Shown: positions 13,928-15,624 of the stretch, piece by piece | Layout of the letters: every line of letters starts with the position of its first letter | How positions within the stretch are numbered: the stretch's first letter is position 1 | NCBI GenBank assembly: GCA_964592775.1 | Contig: CAZQFX010000065.1 | Location: 1 to 15,624, forward strand | Source of the DNA: SURF-21 sp964592775 | GTDB lineage: Bacteria; Actinomycetota; Geothermincolia; Geothermincolales; RBG-13-55-18 | Length of the DNA: 15,624 bases | Reading direction: 5' to 3' | Translations under genes and position numbers: made by a program | The notes under the pieces: model-generated | What the model was told of the DNA's origin: nothing | The model's input: the letters and a program-made list of their open reading frames with translations, nothing else | Databases searched by the model: none

Positions 13928-14426
13928 CAGGGATACGGGGAGCCGCGCTGTCAAGGCCATGGCCGCCCTCTGGCTTATCGTCGCGCTCCTTCCCGGCTGC
14001 GTGCATCAGGCGACCGTACCGGCCCAAGACGAGGAGGCCGCCCCGGAAACCCCGCGGGAGGGAACGGGGGAGCTTGTCTTTACACCGCATTATCCCGAAA
14101 GCGCCCATAATCCCGCCTTCTCCACGGACGGAAACACGGTGCTCTTCACCCCCTTTCACGGCGGCTGCAACGACGGGCCGGCCGGTCTGTATCTGCTCGG
14201 TCCGGAGAGCAGGTCCGCATCCGAGCTTCTGGACGAGGCAGATTGCGGCAGCGTGAACCTCCCCGGTTCGTGCTGGAACGCGGCCACCGGCCGCATAGTC
14301 TTCTCCTCGGACCGTGGTCGCCCGATGGCCGGTGGGCCGTCTTCGAGGCTTGTCCATTGCGGGGATGAGGAATCGTCCACCGCGATCATGCGCGTGAGGG
14401 TACCCGAGTTCCTGCATACTCCCTGA
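13878..14426 (+). pseudogene. Decayed lipoprotein with TolB-like (PD40) repeats
   Basis: The open frame gives a signal peptide with lipobox (AALWLIVALLPGC, from the Met at 13959) and then beta-propeller-type repeats: HNPAFSTDGNTVLFTPF and GRIVFSSD. After SSD it runs into non-family sequence, while a frame offset by one base at 14315-14356 encodes WSPDGRWAVFEACP, a textbook PD40 repeat. The family sequence then seems to return to the original frame (GDEESSTAIMRV) and stops at 14426, far shorter than usual TolB-like proteins. The spacing between SSD and WSPDG is also about one half-repeat too short. This reads as a remnant with a deletion, two frameshifts and a lost 3' end, although sequencing errors could make part of it. 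The Met at 13878 would overlap the NUDIX gene by 50 bases; 13959 is the more natural start. Confidence 0.6.
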
Positions 14427-14522
14427 CATCGCGCGGGGTGGTAGAATCACAGCAGCAGAAGCTCATCACGAGAGACGTGCTCAAGGAGATCTCGTGGGGG
14501 ACCGGACCGAGGGAGGATACGC

Positions 14523-15494
14523 ATGAAAGCGCCCGGCCCGAGCGCTTACACCGCAGATGGCGCGGCCATAGAGACGAGCGGGCTCACGAAACGATTCGGC
14601 GACCTCACCGCGGTCAACAGCGTGGACTTGAGTGTCCCCACCGGCAGCGCCTTCGGCTTCGTCGGCCCGAACGGCGCGGGCAAGACCACCTTCATCCGCC
14701 TGCTTCTGGGCCTGACGCGGCGCGACGGCGGTGATTTCCGCATATTCGGCCGCTCCATGCCCCGGGAACGTTCGGCCGCGCTTGCCCGCGTCGGCGCCAT
14801 CATCGAGGAGCCGAGGTTCCATGCCCACCTTACGGGCCGCGAGAACCTGCGCGTCATCGCCGCGGCGCGCGGGCCCGAGGCCCATATGCGCATCGACCTG
14901 GCTCTGGCGCGGGTCGGGCTCGCGGACCGCGCCGACGAGCGCGCAAAGACCTACTCCGCCGGCATGCGACAGCGCCTGGGCATAGCGCGCTGCCTCATCG
15001 CGGATCCGCTCCTCCTCATCCTCGACGAGCCGATGAACGGACTGGATCCGGCCGGGATCGAGGAGCTGCGGGAGATGATAAAGGCGCTGGCAGGGGAGGG
15101 GAGGACGGTCTTTCTCTCGTCCCACCTCCTGGACGAGGTGCAGAAGACGTGCGACCACGTGGCCATCATCGACGGGGGCCGTATCCTCATGCAGGGCCCG
15201 GTCGCGGACATCGCGCGCACCGGGCACCCGAGGGTGCGCATCCGCTGTGACCGCCAGGATGACGCCGCCGCACTTTTGAGGGGCCGCCCCGGCGTCGAGC
15301 AGGTGGAAAGGGCGGGCGGAGCCCTGATTGTGACGATATCCGCCGAGCCGGGGGCCGCCCTGGACGCGGTCGCCGCCGGGCTGAACCGCCGCCTGGTGGA
15401 GAGCGGGATATCCGTCTTCGCCGTCGAGAGCGAGGGCGTCTCCCTGGAGAAGCGCTTTCTCGAGGTCACCTCTCGCCTGGGATCCTGGGGGTGA
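14523..15494 (+). CDS. ABC transporter ATP-binding protein (BcrA-like)
   Basis: A 323-residue nucleotide-binding subunit of an ABC-2 type exporter, on the cytoplasmic face of the membrane. Walker A GPNGAGKT (48-55), a Q-loop region GAIIEEPRF (91-99) with Glu in place of Gln as in bacitracin- and lantibiotic-type exporters (BcrA group), signature YSAGMRQR (144-151), Walker B LLLILDEP (163-170), D-loop GLD, and H-loop His201. A C-terminal extension of about 95 residues follows the ATPase domain, as in drug-export members. The ATG at 14523 follows GGGAGG six bases upstream. Its TGA overlaps the GTG of the next gene as GTGA, so the permease is translationally coupled. The substrate is unknown; drug, peptide or lipid export are all possible. 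Confidence 0.92.
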   Translation: MKAPGPSAYTADGAAIETSGLTKRFGDLTAVNSVDLSVPTGSAFGFVGPNGAGKTTFIRLLLGLTRRDGGDFRIFGRSMPRERSAALARVGAIIEEPRFHAHLTGRENLRVIAAARGPEAHMRIDLALARVGLADRADERAKTYSAGMRQRLGIARCLIADPLLLILDEPMNGLDPAGIEELREMIKALAGEGRTVFLSSHLLDEVQKTCDHVAIIDGGRILMQGPVADIARTGHPRVRIRCDRQDDAAALLRGRPGVEQVERAGGALIVTISAEPGAALDAVAAGLNRRLVESGISVFAVESEGVSLEKRFLEVTSRLGSWG

Positions 15495-15624
15495 AGATGC
15501 GCCTGATATTCGCGGAATGGCTCAAGCTTTTCAAGAGGCGTGGACTTCTGTGGGCATCGCTCATATTCAGAGCAACGGCCAGAACCCGGTTTTCTCCCCC
15601 AATTCTACATAATCCGCTACGAAG
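15491..15624 (+). CDS. ABC-2 type permease, 5' part only, possibly disrupted
   Basis: The frame opens at GTG 15491 (or ATG 15497) and begins MRLIFAEWLKLFKRRGLLWA, the usual cytoplasmic start of ABC-2 permeases (basic, with WLKL and RRGLLW before the first membrane helix). After WASLIF, from about 15570, the hydrophobic helix expected next is missing: the frame reads RATARTRFSPPILHNPLR, and base composition turns AT-richer to the window end. Either the gene is interrupted here, or it is an unusual protein. The gene leaves the window, so the rest cannot be judged. Confidence 0.6.
   Translation, partial: MKMRLIFAEWLKLFKRRGLLWASLIFRATARTRFSPPILHNPLR

Noticed and set aside
1..15624. CRISPR array, rRNA genes or a prophage/integrase.
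   Set aside because: No regularly spaced repeats, no rRNA sequence and no phage or integrase motifs were seen on either strand.

Overview
The window is GC-rich bacterial chromosome, gene-dense on both strands. It encodes what looks like a complete selenocysteine (Sec) biosynthesis and insertion module. The organism is probably an anaerobic or facultative bacterium. GC-rich codon use, a CtpE-like P-type ATPase and several TANNNT boxes 7-9 bases before a start codon without a Shine-Dalgarno (leaderless-type genes) would suit a deep-branching Actinomycetota lineage, but that placement is an inference from style, not from a marker gene.

Layout. (1) 138-3743, plus strand: a cation-translocating P-type ATPase followed by a membrane-anchored ApbE-like FAD:protein FMN transferase. 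(2) 3744-4118: a lower-GC stretch with no gene I can support. (3) 4119-11832, minus strand, read right to left: selD, a doubtful 66-codon ORF, yedF, a type II toxin-antitoxin pair (ribbon-helix-helix antitoxin plus RelE/ParE toxin), selA, selB, the selenocysteine tRNA gene selC and a LysR regulator. (4) 11937-12854, minus strand: an iron-sulfur flavoprotein and tRNA-Pro(CGG). (5) 13046-15624, plus strand: a promoter, a NUDIX hydrolase, a decayed lipoprotein with TolB-like (PD40) repeats, an ABC transporter ATPase, and the start of its permease, whose reading frame stops resembling a permease near 15570.

How the Sec genes work together. SelD makes selenophosphate. SelA uses it to convert Ser-tRNA(Sec) into Sec-tRNA(Sec), the product of selC. 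SelB delivers that tRNA to UGA codons followed by a SECIS hairpin. YedF is a TusA-like protein that co-occurs with selenium genes, and the LysR gene beside selC is a candidate regulator. The most informative observation is that selD is itself a selenoprotein gene. The true start is at 11832, 57 bases upstream of the first ATG that follows an in-frame UGA. Codon 16 is UGA at the catalytic position of the SelD motif (G-U-A-A-K), and a GGTCC-GGA-GGACC hairpin follows at SECIS distance. SelD synthesis here therefore needs the pathway that SelD feeds. No other selenoprotein gene was recognised in the window.

The remaining items are smaller: tandem operators before the toxin-antitoxin pair, REP-like GCCTGGCACC/CTGACCCC repeats around selC and selA, two nested inverted sequence pairs bracketing the ATPase-apbE pair, and two damaged genes at the right end.
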